Origin: Noviherbaspirillum cavernae
GTDB lineage: Bacteria > Pseudomonadota > Gammaproteobacteria > Burkholderiales > Burkholderiaceae_D
Assembly: GCF_003590875.1 (NCBI RefSeq)
Contig: NZ_QYUN01000002.1
Location: forward strand, 3,534,001 to 3,598,000
Direction: 5' to 3'
DNA length: 64,000 bases
Shown here: positions 41,335-50,895 of the stretch, piece after piece
Numbering within the stretch: position 1 is the first letter of the stretch
How the letters are laid out: each line of letters starts with the position of its first letter
Program-made: the position numbers and the translations under genes
Notes under the pieces: model-generated
What the model saw: the letters and a program-made list of their open reading frames with translations, nothing else
What the model was told of the DNA's origin: nothing
The model's database searches: none

Positions 41335-41781
41335 ATGAAAATCGAATTCGACGCGATGGATGGGAAAATCCTCGAAATCCTGCAGACCGATGCGCGCACG
41401 ACGCTGGCCGAAATCGGACGGCGCATCCACATGAGCCAGCCGGCAGTGGCCGAGCGGGTCAAGCGGATGGAAGCGGCGGGAGTCATCGCCGGCTACCACG
41501 CGCGCATCAATCCGGCGGCGCTGGGCTACGGCATCACCGCCTTCATCCGCGTCTCCAGGCGCAGCCATGACACGCCGGTCGAGGTCGTGGCGGCACAGGT
41601 GCCGGAAATCATCGAATGCCATTCCATCACCGGCGACGATTGCAGCATCGTCAAGGTGGTTGCGCCTTCCGTCGCGGAACTGGAAAAGGTGATCGTCCAG
41701 TTGACGCGCTGCGGCGTGACCTCGACCTCGCTCATCCTATCGTCCTCCATCGAACGCAAGGCGATCAGGCCGGCCGGCTGA
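41335..41781 (+). CDS. Lrp/AsnC-family transcriptional regulator
   Basis: A 148-aa regulator with an N-terminal helix-turn-helix ([46 protein letters not shown]) and a C-terminal RAM/ACT-like effector domain ([23 protein letters not shown]). The ATG at 41335 starts the family core; a TTG two codons earlier (41329) sits closer to the AAAGGA and is possible. It is divergent from the EamA and LysE exporters, its likely targets. Confidence 0.92.
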   Translation: MKIEFDAMDGKILEILQTDARTTLAEIGRRIHMSQPAVAERVKRMEAAGVIAGYHARINPAALGYGITAFIRVSRRSHDTPVEVVAAQVPEIIECHSITGDDCSIVKVVAPSVAELEKVIVQLTRCGVTSTSLILSSSIERKAIRPAG

Positions 41782-41900
41782 GGGCCGCGCCCGATGCGCC
41801 GTCGGTCGGCGCAAGCGGGTTTTACCGCCAGGCGATTCCTGGCATTTTTCGTTCTCTTTCCTTGCGGAATGGCATCTGCCGGACTTGTTCCGCCGTCATC

Positions 41901-41929
41901 TTGACGTTAACGTTAACGTCAGCTACCGT
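41901..41929 (+). promoter_or_regulatory. LiuR-like palindromic operator and promoter of icmF
   Basis: TTGACG at 41901-41906 (a good -35) runs into an 18 bp perfect palindrome, GACGTTAACGTTAACGTC (41903-41920). A TACCGT possible -10 follows at 41924-41929. Operators built on GACGTTAACGTC-like palindromes between -35 and -10 are typical of LiuR, the MerR-family repressor of branched-chain amino-acid catabolism in proteobacteria. The icmF start is 38 bp downstream. Confidence 0.6.
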
Positions 41930-41966
41930 AGCCTTTCCCGCCTGCCGTCCCACGAAGGAACGCACC

Positions 41967-44900
41967 ATGACCGACCTGTCCGTCGCCCGCACGCTGACCG
42001 AGTACAAACCCGCCAACAAGGTGCGCTTCGTCACCGCCGCCTCGCTGTTCGACGGCCACGATGCCTCGATCAACATCATGCGCCGCATCCTGATGGCGAA
42101 CGGCGCGGAAGTGATCCATCTCGGCCACAATCGCTCGGTCGATGAAATCGTCACCGCCGCGCTGCAGGAAGATGCGCAGGGCATCGCGGTGTCCAGCTAC
42201 CAGGGCGGCCATGTCGAATACTTCAAGTACATGATCGACCTGCTGAAGGAGCGCGGCGGCGCGCATATCAAGGTGTTCGGCGGTGGCGGCGGCGTGATCG
42301 TGCCGCACGAGATCGCCGAATTGCATGCGTACGGCGTGACGCGCATCTTCAGTCCGGAAGACGGGCAGCGCATGGGACTGGTCGGCATGATCCTGTCGAT
42401 GATCGAGGCCTGCGATGCGGATTTGTCGGGCTACGCACCGGCCACGCTGGAGGCATTGACCGCCGGCGACATCGGCGCGCGCCAGCGGCCGCTGGCGCAG
42501 CTGATCACCGCGCTGGAAAACGGCAAGGTTGCACCGGCGCTGAAGACCGAATTGCACAAGGCGGCCGACACCATCAGGATTCCGGTACTCGGCATTACCG
42601 GCACCGGCGGCGCGGGCAAGTCCTCGCTAACCGACGAACTGATTCGCCGCATCCGGCTCGACCAGGATGACACCTTGCACATCGCGGTGGTGTCGATCGA
42701 TCCATCGCGCCGCAAATCGGGCGGCGCGCTGCTGGGCGACCGCATCCGCATGAATGCCATCAATCCGTGGCACGGCCAGGCGCGTGTCTTCATGCGCTCG
42801 CTCGCCACGCGCGAAGCGGGTTCCGAAATTTCGCAGGCATTGCCGGATGTGATCGCGGCATGCAAGGTGGCCGGCTTCGATCTCGTCATCGTCGAGACCT
42901 CCGGCATCGGCCAGGGCGACGCCGCCATCGTGCCGCATGTGGATGCCAGCATGTACGTCATGACGCCGGAATTCGGCGCGGCATCGCAGCTGGAAAAAAT
43001 CGACATGCTCGACTTCGCCGATTTCGTCGCGATCAACAAGTTCGACCGCAAGGGCGCGCAGGACGCATTGCGCGATGTCGCGAAACAGTATCAGCGCAAT
43101 CGCGAATTGTGGAGCAAGCGGCCGGAGGAAATGCCGGTCTACGGCACGCAGGCGTCGCGCTTCAACGACGATGGCGTGACGGCGCTGTATCAGGGCCTGC
43201 TGCCGACGCTGGCGCAGTTCGGATTGCAGGTGAAAGCGGGCAGGCTCGCGCTGGTTGCCGCGCGTTTTTCTTCCGGCAGGAATGCCATCGTGCCGCCGGC
43301 GCGCTCGCGCTACCTCGCGGAGATTGCGGATACGGTGCGCGGGTATCACGGGAATACGCAGAAGCAGGTGAAGCTGGCGCGGGAACGGCAGCAGCTAACC
43401 GAGAGCAAGCGCATGCTGCTGCTCTCCTCCCCCTTTAAGGGGGAGGCCGGGAGGGGGATGGGTTTGACATCATCGCAGATAACCCATCCCCACTTGCAGT
43501 GCGCGCCCGGGCTTGCAAGCCCGGACCGTTCCGCAGGCGAGGAGCATGCTCCTCGAAACCCCTGCGTCACCCCTAACCCTCCCCTTGAAGGGGAGGGAAC
43601 AAGCGCCCTGAACGAATTGATAAAAGAACGCGACGACCAGTTCGACCCCGCCGCCAAAAAACTCCTCGCCATGTGGCCCGACATGCAGGCCGCATATTCC
43701 GGCGATGAGTACGTCGTCAGGATTCGCGACAAGGAAATCCGCACCCGCCTCGTGCAGCAAACCCTGTCCGGCACCAAGATCCGCAAGGTCGCGCTGCCGC
43801 GTTTCGAAGACCACGGCGAAATCCTGCGCTGGCTGATGCTGGAAAACGTGCCCGGCTCCTTCCCCTACACCGCCGGCGTGTTCGCCTTCAAGCGCGAGGG
43901 CGAAGACCCGACCCGCATGTTCGCAGGCGAAGGCGATCCCTTCCGCACCAACCGCCGCTTCAAGCTGGTGTCCGAGGGCATGCCCGCCAAGCGGCTGTCG
44001 ACCGCCTTCGATTCCGTCACGCTGTACGGCGCGGACCCGGCGCTGCGCCCGGATATCTACGGCAAGGTCGGCAACTCGGGCGTCTCGATCGCCACACTCG
44101 ACGACATGAAGGTGCTGTACGACGGCTTCGATCTGTGCGACCCGGCGACCTCGGTTTCGATGACGATCAACGGCCCGGCGCCGACCATCCTCGCGATGTT
44201 CATGAATACCGCGATCGATCAGCAGATGGACAAGTTCCGCGCCGACAACAGGCGCGAACCGACCGACGACGAAGCCGCGAAGATCAAGGAGTGGGTGCTG
44301 GAAAACGTGCGCGGCACGGTGCAGGCCGACATCCTGAAGGAAGACCAGGGGCAGAACACCTGCATCTTCTCGACCGAGTTTTCGCTGAAGGTGATGGGCG
44401 ACATCCAGGAATATTTCGTGCACAACCGCGTGCGCAATTTCTATTCGGTATCGATCTCCGGCTACCACATCGCCGAAGCGGGCGCGAACCCGATCTCGCA
44501 ACTCGCCTTCACGCTATCGAACGGCTTCACCTTCGTCGAAGCCTATCTGGCGCGCGGCATGCATATCGACGATTTCGCGCCCAACCTGTCCTTCTTCTTC
44601 AGCAACGGCATGGACCCGGAATACACCGTGCTCGGCCGCGTCGCGCGCCGCATTTGGGCGGTCGCGATGCGCGACAAATACGGCGCGAACGAACGCTCGC
44701 AAAAGCTCAAGTACCACATCCAGACCTCCGGCCGCTCGCTGCACGCGCAAGAGATCGACTTCAACGATATCCGCACCACGCTTCAGGCGCTGATCGCAAT
44801 CTACGACAACTGCAATTCGCTGCACACCAATGCCTACGACGAAGCGATCACCACGCCAACCGACGAATCGGTGCGCCGCGCGCTGGCGATCCAGCTGATC

Positions 44901-45410
44901 ATCAACCGCGAGTGGGGCCTGGCGAAGAACGAGAACCCGAATCAGGGTTCCTTCATCATCGAGGAACTGACCAATCTCGTCGAGGAAGCGGTGCTGCAGG
45001 AATTCGAGCGCATCGCCGAGCGCGGCGGCGTGCTGGGCGCGATGGAAACCGGCTACCAGCGCGGCAGGATTCAGGAAGAATCGATGCATTACGAGCACCT
45101 GAAGCATGACGGCACGCTGCCCATCATCGGCGTCAACACCTTCCGCAATCCGAACGGCAATCACACACCGCACACACTGGAACTGGCGCGCTCGACCGAG
45201 GATGAAAAGCAGTCGCAATTGCAGCGGCTGGAAGATTTCCATGCGCGCAACCGCGAGGATGCACCGCAGGCGCTGGCTGCCTTGCAGCAGGCGGTAATCA
45301 GGGACGAGAACGTGTTCACACGCCTGATGGAAGCGGTGCGCGTATGCTCGCTGGGACAGATCAGCAATGCCTTGTTCGAGGTGGGCGGGCAGTACCGCAG
45401 GAACATGTGA
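41967..45410 (+). CDS. icmF: Fused isobutyryl-CoA mutase IcmF, with in-frame insertion
   Basis: Adenosylcobalamin enzyme that interconverts isobutyryl-CoA and n-butyryl-CoA, fused to its GTPase chaperone. Order in the 1147-aa chain: B12-binding domain (about 10-140, [14 protein letters not shown]), MeaB-like GTPase (about 190-480, P-loop [16 protein letters not shown]), then the TIM-barrel mutase (about 560-1130). The sequence [22 protein letters not shown] is the IcmF-type active-site region. Residues about 487-545 (nucleotides 43422-43599) do not belong to the family: they are translated from a palindromic repeat inserted in the linker. Without it the length would be near 1090 aa, as usual for IcmF. 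The frame is kept, so the enzyme may still be active. The start at 41967 has GAAGGA; upstream in-frame codons are not conserved. Confidence 0.92.
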   Translation: MTDLSVARTLTEYKPANKVRFVTAASLFDGHDASINIMRRILMANGAEVIHLGHNRSVDEIVTAALQEDAQGIAVSSYQGGHVEYFKYMIDLLKERGGAHIKVFGGGGGVIVPHEIAELHAYGVTRIFSPEDGQRMGLVGMILSMIEACDADLSGYAPATLEALTAGDIGARQRPLAQLITALENGKVAPALKTELHKAADTIRIPVLGITGTGGAGKSSLTDELIRRIRLDQDDTLHIAVVSIDPSRRKSGGALLGDRIRMNAINPWHGQARVFMRSLATREAGSEISQALPDVIAACKVAGFDLVIVETSGIGQGDAAIVPHVDASMYVMTPEFGAASQLEKIDMLDFADFVAINKFDRKGAQDALRDVAKQYQRNRELWSKRPEEMPVYGTQASRFNDDGVTALYQGLLPTLAQFGLQVKAGRLALVAARFSSGRNAIVPPARSRYLAEIADTVRGYHGNTQKQVKLARERQQLTESKRMLLLSSPFKGEAGRGMGLTSSQITHPHLQCAPGLASPDRSAGEEHAPRNPCVTPNPPLEGEGTSALNELIKERDDQFDPAAKKLLAMWPDMQAAYSGDEYVVRIRDKEIRTRLVQQTLSGTKIRKVALPRFEDHGEILRWLMLENVPGSFPYTAGVFAFKREGEDPTRMFAGEGDPFRTNRRFKLVSEGMPAKRLSTAFDSVTLYGADPALRPDIYGKVGNSGVSIATLDDMKVLYDGFDLCDPATSVSMTINGPAPTILAMFMNTAIDQQMDKFRADNRREPTDDEAAKIKEWVLENVRGTVQADILKEDQGQNTCIFSTEFSLKVMGDIQEYFVHNRVRNFYSVSISGYHIAEAGANPISQLAFTLSNGFTFVEAYLARGMHIDDFAPNLSFFFSNGMDPEYTVLGRVARRIWAVAMRDKYGANERSQKLKYHIQTSGRSLHAQEIDFNDIRTTLQALIAIYDNCNSLHTNAYDEAITTPTDESVRRALAIQLIINREWGLAKNENPNQGSFIIEELTNLVEEAVLQEFERIAERGGVLGAMETGYQRGRIQEESMHYEHLKHDGTLPIIGVNTFRNPNGNHTPHTLELARSTEDEKQSQLQRLEDFHARNREDAPQALAALQQAVIRDENVFTRLMEAVRVCSLGQISNALFEVGGQYRRNM
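43422..43599. repeat. Palindromic intergenic-type element inserted in icmF
   Basis: About 178 bp made of nested inverted repeats: CCCCCTTTAAGGGGG (start), GGGATGGGTT/AACCCATCCC, CCGGGCTTGCAAGCCCGG, GAGGAGCATGCTCCTC and CCCTCCCCTTGAAGGGGAGGG (end). It keeps the icmF reading frame and encodes a Gly/Pro-rich stretch ([13 protein letters not shown] ... PNPPLEGEG). This kind of CCCTCCCC...GGGGAGGG sequence is typical of extragenic repeats in Gram-negatives, not of coding DNA. Exact borders are uncertain by a few bases. Confidence 0.82.
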
Positions 45411-45471
45411 GCGGTTCGCCGTGCTCGCTGAAAGACTCTGGCGTCGATTCGGCGCCCGGTCATCACGACAC

Positions 45472-45499
45472 GGAACTTTTCCAGCCGACATTCAACAGA
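45472..45499 (+). promoter_or_regulatory. Weak hrp-box-like sequence before the Fic gene
   Basis: GGAACT-N15-CAACAGA, compared with the HrpL consensus GGAACC-N15/16-CCACNNA. It matches 5 of 6 and 4 of 5 positions. If real, transcription would begin after 45499 and translation at 45529. Its significance is unproven. Confidence 0.25.
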
Positions 45500-45528
45500 T
45501 GGTGACTCAACGGCCATCTGGACTGAAA

Positions 45529-47241
45529 ATGACATTCCTTCAAAAACTGGCGGTGTGCTTTCCGTGCTGCGGACCGCGCAACCCGGCAGCGGACGCAGCG
45601 GCAAGCACGATTCCAACGCCGGCATCCACGACGTCATCCACACCGCCTTCGGCGCACACCCCTTTGCGGCACAGCAGCAGCGAATGGCGGGTGCGTAGAA
45701 ACTTTCCCGTTCAGAAGCCTTCCGTGAATGCGGCAGCCATCCCGATTTCCAGCGGTGCCGAGCAGACAGTCCCGTCTGAGTTGTTCTCATTTGACAGCTA
45801 TTTTTCGCAGCTGGAGCAACAACATTCAGACAATGAATCAATAAGCGAAGTGCCAGACAAGCACCGAAGCCATCTCGGCGAAACGGCAGCCCCTCATGCA
45901 CTCCCCGCATCATGGAATGCGTCTGAGGGAGAAAGCGTGCGCTCCGTCACGAGCACCGGCAGCAAACACGTTCGCGACGCCCCCATCGTCATTGAAACCC
46001 CCAGCAGCGCCGGTACGTGTACCAGCGACAGCGCTTCAGACGCAAGCGATTCCGTCGAACACGTCTCACGCCATCGGTTCAATGCGATGCCCATCGAGTG
46101 CGGTCCCGTTTTCGACAGGTTCTGCGCCAATCTTCAACGCTTGATGGCAGATCAAACCAAGGAGGCTCTCGACATCACGCACATAGCGACTGCCGCCATG
46201 CTGGATGCCACATGGGAATCCGTTCGACGCACAGGAATCGATGCTTCCGATCCCGACATCTATCAAAAGATCGATTTCCAGAAAAGCATTGATGAGACAA
46301 AAAGAGTCATTCTTCAACACTCTTCCCATCTGACTCGGGGCTGCGAAATTGCCAGCGACGCCATGGCGATCAAGCGAACCATCAAGGATTTCGATCACGC
46401 CACGGTCCGCGACACGCTAAGGAGTCTCGCCACACTCGACATGCCGCCATTTGACACCGTCCCGGTGACAAAAAGAGGACTGGCATGCATCGATGCCTTG
46501 AAACTCGCAGCCCTCGAAGAATGCGGGGTGGATTTCCGGAGCAATCCGCTCGCCATTTTCCTGTTCAATGCGGATGCGGGATATGCGCAAGGAATGGTCG
46601 AAGGATGGAAGGTCGCGCTGGCCCCCGCCAACCCATTCAATACCGAATTGAACCTTGCCGTTCACAAGGCATTGACGCTCGATGGCACCGTCGAAAACAG
46701 TGTGTCCGGCAGCGCAATCCGGACCGGCTATTGGTTAAGAGGCGGCATCACGTTCGGAATGTATGAGGGTATCAATTGCACGCAGAAAGGACGACAAGAA
46801 CTGGCGGCACTGAATGCGGCCATGAATGCGCATGACGGGGAAACCGGCATCACGCTCAAGAAAGACAAATCCGGCCTGTACCAGCACACACGATCGCGTT
46901 TGACGGAAGCACAAATGGCGCATTTCACAGGGGAGTTTTTCGCCTCGTTTCACCAAGAAGTGGCCGGGGCGCGGCAATCTCCCGTTGACGCGGACACCAT
47001 GAATGAACGACTGGACCGTGCGGCATTGAAACTGGCGTCCTCTCATCAGAAACTGCATCCATTCATGGATGGCAATGGCCGCGCATTTTCGATCTTTCTG
47101 CTCAATCGCGCGCTGCGCGAGCTTGGACGGCCACCGATGCTGATTGATGACGCAACCAGGTTGGACGGTTTTTCACATCTGGAGATCAACATCGCGGATG
47201 CACGGCAGGCCTTCGAGAAGCTGCAATCGCAAAGCGCATGA
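45529..47241 (+). CDS. Fic-domain protein, candidate secreted effector
   Basis: Protein of about 570 aa whose C-terminal part carries the Fic motif HPFMDGNGR (His about residue 510). This motif catalyses transfer of AMP or another nucleotide phosphate to target hydroxyls. The first 200 residues are Ser/Thr/Pro-rich and probably disordered, as in many type III or IV secreted effectors. There is no signal peptide. The N-terminus MTFLQKLAVCFPCCGP has clustered cysteines, a possible lipidation site in a host cell (inference). An in-frame ATG at 45499 is equally possible; a longer frame overlaps icmF. No antitoxin-like partner (FicA) adjoins it, which argues against a plain toxin-antitoxin Fic. 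GC is lower than in neighbours, suggesting acquisition. Confidence 0.75.
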   Translation: MTFLQKLAVCFPCCGPRNPAADAAASTIPTPASTTSSTPPSAHTPLRHSSSEWRVRRNFPVQKPSVNAAAIPISSGAEQTVPSELFSFDSYFSQLEQQHSDNESISEVPDKHRSHLGETAAPHALPASWNASEGESVRSVTSTGSKHVRDAPIVIETPSSAGTCTSDSASDASDSVEHVSRHRFNAMPIECGPVFDRFCANLQRLMADQTKEALDITHIATAAMLDATWESVRRTGIDASDPDIYQKIDFQKSIDETKRVILQHSSHLTRGCEIASDAMAIKRTIKDFDHATVRDTLRSLATLDMPPFDTVPVTKRGLACIDALKLAALEECGVDFRSNPLAIFLFNADAGYAQGMVEGWKVALAPANPFNTELNLAVHKALTLDGTVENSVSGSAIRTGYWLRGGITFGMYEGINCTQKGRQELAALNAAMNAHDGETGITLKKDKSGLYQHTRSRLTEAQMAHFTGEFFASFHQEVAGARQSPVDADTMNERLDRAALKLASSHQKLHPFMDGNGRAFSIFLLNRALRELGRPPMLIDDATRLDGFSHLEINIADARQAFEKLQSQSA

Positions 47242-47325
47242 ATCGGTGACGAGCGATAATCCGCTCCTCATTGGCCCATGTCCCTCTCGGCGTGGCGAAC
47301 AAGCTGCGCGATGCGCCCTCACCCC

Positions 47326-48024
47326 ATGACTATCCAATCCTCACACCACACTTCACCGCAAGCCCTCGTCTCCTGGAGCGGCGGCAAGGACTCCTGCCTC
47401 GCACTGTGGCGCGCACGCCAGTCCGGCATGGCGATCCGGCGCCTGATCACCGCGATGGATGAATCCGGCGGCAGTTCGCGTTCGCATGGCGTGCCGCCAG
47501 CATTGATCTCGGCACAAGCCGCCGCGCTCGGCGCAGAGATGCGGTTTTACGACACCTCGTGGAAAACCTACGAGGAAAAATTCATTGCGATCCTGCGCGC
47601 GGCGCGTGACGATGGCATCACGCACGCGATCTTCGGCGACATCGACCTGATGCCGCATCGCGAATGGGAAGAAAAGGTGTGCGGAGAAGCCGGCATCACG
47701 CCATGCCTGCCGTTGTGGGATGAGCCGCGCCGCAAACTGGTGGACGAATTCCTCTCGCTTGGATTCAAGGCAATCGTGGTCTGCGTGAACGGGACGTACC
47801 TTGGCGAAGAATTCTGCGGACGCGAATTCGACGAACAGTTTCTCGCCGACCTGCCGCCGAATGTCGATGCCTGCGGCGAGAACGGCGAGTTCCATACCTT
47901 CGTGTACGACGGCCCGGCGTTCGCGCAGCCGGTCGCTTTCAGGCGCAGCGAGAAACAGCGGTACGAAGCGCCTGCCAAATTCGGCGGAGCGACTTACTGG
48001 TTTCAGAGATTGGTTACGACCTGA
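47326..48024 (+). CDS. Dph6-like PP-loop ATP pyrophosphatase
   Basis: A 232-aa adenine-nucleotide alpha hydrolase with the PP-loop SWSGGKDSCLALWRA near residue 12 and the Dph6/TIGR00290 pattern (MDESGGSSRSHGVP; GENGEFHTFVYDGPAF). In archaea and eukaryotes the family amidates diphthine; bacteria lack diphthamide, so the substrate here is unknown. The start at 47326 (MTIQSS) is chosen by homology length; 47278 is an alternative. It lies 84 bp after the Fic gene. Confidence 0.8.
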   Translation: MTIQSSHHTSPQALVSWSGGKDSCLALWRARQSGMAIRRLITAMDESGGSSRSHGVPPALISAQAAALGAEMRFYDTSWKTYEEKFIAILRAARDDGITHAIFGDIDLMPHREWEEKVCGEAGITPCLPLWDEPRRKLVDEFLSLGFKAIVVCVNGTYLGEEFCGREFDEQFLADLPPNVDACGENGEFHTFVYDGPAFAQPVAFRRSEKQRYEAPAKFGGATYWFQRLVTT

Positions 48025-48094
48025 CCGGGTTCGGCGACAAGCTATACATTTGCGATTCTTTTATAGAGGGCTTCATCGCGCGTCGCAAAGAACA

Positions 48095-48511
48095 TCACGG
48101 GCGTTCCGGCACCGAGTACATGAACGGCTTGTGCTCCTCCACTTGCTTCCAAAATGCATCGGCTTGCTCATTGTCCTGGTCAAGGGGAGAAAAACCATAC
48201 GTATTTACAAAATTCTCGTAATGCTCGGGCGAGCAAGCTTCCTTGAATATGTACCACTCGTCAAAACCTGGCATGGGAAGTTGGGACGTCTCCGCAATCA
48301 TCGGACTGACAGCAATACCTTGTTTCAACTGCCATCCGGCAGCCAACTCGACTTCTCCGAGATGGTACTGGCCGCTATCGCAAGAAGCTATTACAACGTG
48401 GTTTCCGATGACCACATCGGGAAAATCGGCAACAAACTCCTTAAGCGAAGGATCCCAATCTTCTCTCCACTGTACGACCCAATAGCCGACTCTCGATCCA
48501 GTCTGCATCAT
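48095..48511 (-). CDS. Hypothetical protein, possible immunity-type
   Basis: A 138-aa acidic, aromatic-rich soluble protein (VGYWVVQWREDWD, ELAAGWQLKQGIAVSPMI, GFDEWYIFKEACSPE). I do not recognise the family. The small size, acidity, lower GC and isolated position are common in immunity or orphan accessory genes, but no toxin partner adjoins it. The Met at 48508 is an equal start candidate. Confidence 0.5.
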   Translation of the reverse strand: MMQTGSRVGYWVVQWREDWDPSLKEFVADFPDVVIGNHVVIASCDSGQYHLGEVELAAGWQLKQGIAVSPMIAETSQLPMPGFDEWYIFKEACSPEHYENFVNTYGFSPLDQDNEQADAFWKQVEEHKPFMYSVPERP

Positions 48512-48524
48512 GTTTAACTAACCA

Positions 48525-48878
48525 CTAACGCATGCCCGCACTGACGCCGACATCGCGCGTCAACGGCAGCCGCACACCCGCCAGCGGCAACCGCTTGTCG
48601 GTCGAGATCGCGCCGCCCGCCATCAGGGACTGGTAACGCAGGCAGCACACGCGCAGGAAGGATGTGAAGTTGTCGATCTCGCCGCGATAGTCGATCAGTT
48701 CGTCGTAGAGCCTGGCGATCAGCTGTGCGGTGCTCATGCCGTCGCGCGTGGCGATTTCCTCGAGCGTGTTCCAGAACAGGTTTTCCAGACGGATCGAGGT
48801 GACCGCGCCATGCAACCGGATGGAGCGCGCGCGTGATTCGTAGAGGGTGGGATCGGCCTTGACGAAGATTTCACACAT
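48525..48878 (-). CDS. Ribbon-helix-helix domain protein
   Basis: A 117-aa protein with a ribbon-helix-helix_4 type DNA-binding fold: RSIRLHGAVTSIRLENLFWNTLEEIATRDGMSTAQLIARLYDEL. It is probably an autonomous transcriptional regulator. The start at 48878 (MCEIFVKADP) has an AGGAG ribosome binding site; a longer frame from 48929 lacks one. Confidence 0.82.
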   Translation of the reverse strand: MCEIFVKADPTLYESRARSIRLHGAVTSIRLENLFWNTLEEIATRDGMSTAQLIARLYDELIDYRGEIDNFTSFLRVCCLRYQSLMAGGAISTDKRLPLAGVRLPLTRDVGVSAGMR

Positions 48879-48939
48879 GCGCGCTCCTGTGCCATGGGAT
48901 GAAGGTGCGCGAGGTACCCGAGGGCGCACCGTTCACGTG

Positions 48940-49521
48940 TTATAGCACAATCTCGGTGCCCAGCACGCGCAGGAATTGCGCGATCCATGCAGGATGCGCC
49001 GGCCATGCTGGCGCGGTGACGAGCTTGCCGTCCGTCACTGCTTCGGTCACCGCAATCTCGGCATATTTGCCGCCGGCCAGCGTGACTTCCGGCGCGCAGG
49101 CGGGATAGGCGGAGCAGCGTTTTCCTTCAAGCACGCCCGCAGCGGCAAGAATCTGCGCGCCGTGGCAGATCGCGGCAATCGGTTTATTGCCTTGCGCAAA
49201 GTGCCGCACGATACCCAGCAGCTTCTCGTTCAGACGCAGATACTCCGGCGCGCGTCCGCCCGGGATGAGCAGTGCGTCATAGGCGCTTGCTTCCACCTTG
49301 TCGAAATCATGCGTGAGCGTGAAGCGGTGGCCGGGCTTTTCGGTATAGGTCTGCTGGCCTTCGAAGTCGTGGATCGCGGTCGCGATGTAATCGCCGGCCT
49401 TCTTGTCGGGGCAGACCGCATGCACCTCATGCCCCACGGCAAGCAATGCCTGGAAAGGCACCATGATTTCGTAGTCTTCGCCGAAATCGCCGACCAGCAT
49501 CAGAATTTTTTTCGCAACCAT
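48940..49521 (-). CDS. DJ-1/PfpI family protein
   Basis: A 193-aa cytoplasmic protein of the DJ-1/PfpI superfamily with the nucleophile elbow [16 protein letters not shown] (Cys at about 119) and a conserved Glu early on ([10 protein letters not shown]). Family members act as glyoxalases, deglycases or stress chaperones; the exact reaction cannot be told. It lies 61 bp upstream of the ribbon-helix-helix gene on the same strand. A palindromic element lies between it and the Sel1 gene. Confidence 0.87.
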   Translation of the reverse strand: MVAKKILMLVGDFGEDYEIMVPFQALLAVGHEVHAVCPDKKAGDYIATAIHDFEGQQTYTEKPGHRFTLTHDFDKVEASAYDALLIPGGRAPEYLRLNEKLLGIVRHFAQGNKPIAAICHGAQILAAAGVLEGKRCSAYPACAPEVTLAGGKYAEIAVTEAVTDGKLVTAPAWPAHPAWIAQFLRVLGTEIVL

Positions 49522-49682
49522 GATCGTCTCCTTGAATAGTTGGGAGAATCATTCTTCGCCTTGTCGGCGCTGCGCGGGTAATTGCCGGTTACTACATGCG
49601 GCGGATATGCAGAAATTTCAGGGCTGTCTCAAGAAAAGCGATCCCGGATTGCGCGATTCCTCGACGCCCCGAAAATGCACCA

Positions 49683-49839
49683 GTGTCCTGAGTTGGAAAT
49701 TGGTTGCAAATAAAAGTGATGAAATCGCGACGAGACAAGGAAAAAAGCGCAGCAAGGCCGAGGCCTTGCGAGCATTTTTGACGCGGTATCGGTGCGATTC
49801 TCGTCATCTTTTATGCAGCGAATTTCCAACTCAGGACAC
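49683..49839. repeat. 157 bp palindromic element, copy 2
   Basis: Near-identical to copy 1 (9185-9341): same length, same 18 bp perfect terminal inverted repeats and same central hairpin plus T6 on the minus strand. It ends three bases before the stop codon of the Sel1 gene, so it sits exactly where a terminator for that minus-strand gene would be. No target-site duplication is visible. Confidence 0.92.
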
Positions 49840-49842
49840 CAG

Positions 49843-50859
49843 CTAATGCGTGGCCTGCCAGCGCTTCACCCATTGCTCCGCCGCCTCGATCTGCTGCGGC
49901 GACAATTCGGCGACGGCCTTCTCGATGTTGTAGGTACCGCCAGGGTAGAACGCGAGCTTGACCAGCCGGAACCATTGATAGGCCGCCAGCGGATCCCTCG
50001 CCTCGCCCTGTCCCAGGGCCATCACGCCGAGGTTGTATTGCGCGGCGGCATAATTTTTTTCGGCAGCCTTGCGGAACCAGTGCTCGGCTTGCGCGTAATC
50101 CTGCGCGACGCCCTTGCCGAGGTAATACTGCGTGCCGAGATTGTATTGACCCAGCGTGTCGCCCTGATCTGCGGCCCTGGCATACCACTGACGCGCCTGT
50201 GCGTAATCCTGCGCGCCGCCCTGCCCGTATTCCAGCATCCAGCCGAGGTTGACCTGCGCCGGTGCGGATGGTGCTGTGGGCCGCGACGCCGCCTTGCCGA
50301 ACCAGCGACGCGCCTGTGCGTAATCCTGCGGTACGCCCTTGCCCTGGTAATGCATCAGACCGAGCATGAATTGGCCATCGGCCGATTGGCGTGCCGCGGT
50401 CTTTTCATACCATTGCCTGGCCGCCGCGTAGTCCTGTGGCGTCGCAATGCCCTGCTCGCTCATCACGCCGAGAAAAACCTGCGCCTTCGCGTAGCCTTGT
50501 GACGCCGCCTTCAACAGCCACTTGCGCGCCGCCTGGTAATCCTGCTTGACGCCATGGCCTCTGGCGTATGCCGCACCGAGTCGGTACTGCGCCTGCACTT
50601 CACCCTTGCCGGCCCGCTGCGACAGTGTCCGGATATCGGGCACTTCCCCCACTGTCTGCACCGCAACGCTGTAGGCGGGCAGCGCGTAGTACAGCATGCT
50701 GCCGCGCTGAAAGCGCAGCTTCTCTTCCTCGTAATCGGGCTCGGCAGGCGCAACGTAGTCAGCCAGTGCGGCTTCCTTCGCCGGCATGCCCGCCGTATCG
50801 GCCGCGGCAAACGCGCAATGCGCGCTCAGCAGGGCAATCGCAAGAATCGTCAAACGCAT
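49843..50859 (-). CDS. Exported Sel1-repeat protein
   Basis: A 338-aa protein with a signal peptide (MRLTILAIALLSAHCAFA) and about six Sel1/TPR-like repeats (pattern AQxxLGxxYxxGxGVxQDYxxAxxWxxKAA) at about 95-310. It is probably a periplasmic scaffold for protein interactions. The start at 50859 is chosen for its GAGG six bases upstream; in-frame ATG at 50871 and TTG at 50874 would lengthen the signal peptide. Confidence 0.87.
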   Translation of the reverse strand: MRLTILAIALLSAHCAFAAADTAGMPAKEAALADYVAPAEPDYEEEKLRFQRGSMLYYALPAYSVAVQTVGEVPDIRTLSQRAGKGEVQAQYRLGAAYARGHGVKQDYQAARKWLLKAASQGYAKAQVFLGVMSEQGIATPQDYAAARQWYEKTAARQSADGQFMLGLMHYQGKGVPQDYAQARRWFGKAASRPTAPSAPAQVNLGWMLEYGQGGAQDYAQARQWYARAADQGDTLGQYNLGTQYYLGKGVAQDYAQAEHWFRKAAEKNYAAAQYNLGVMALGQGEARDPLAAYQWFRLVKLAFYPGGTYNIEKAVAELSPQQIEAAEQWVKRWQATH

Positions 50860-50895
50860 GGAATACCTCATCAATATGTCGAAAGAATCATTCGT

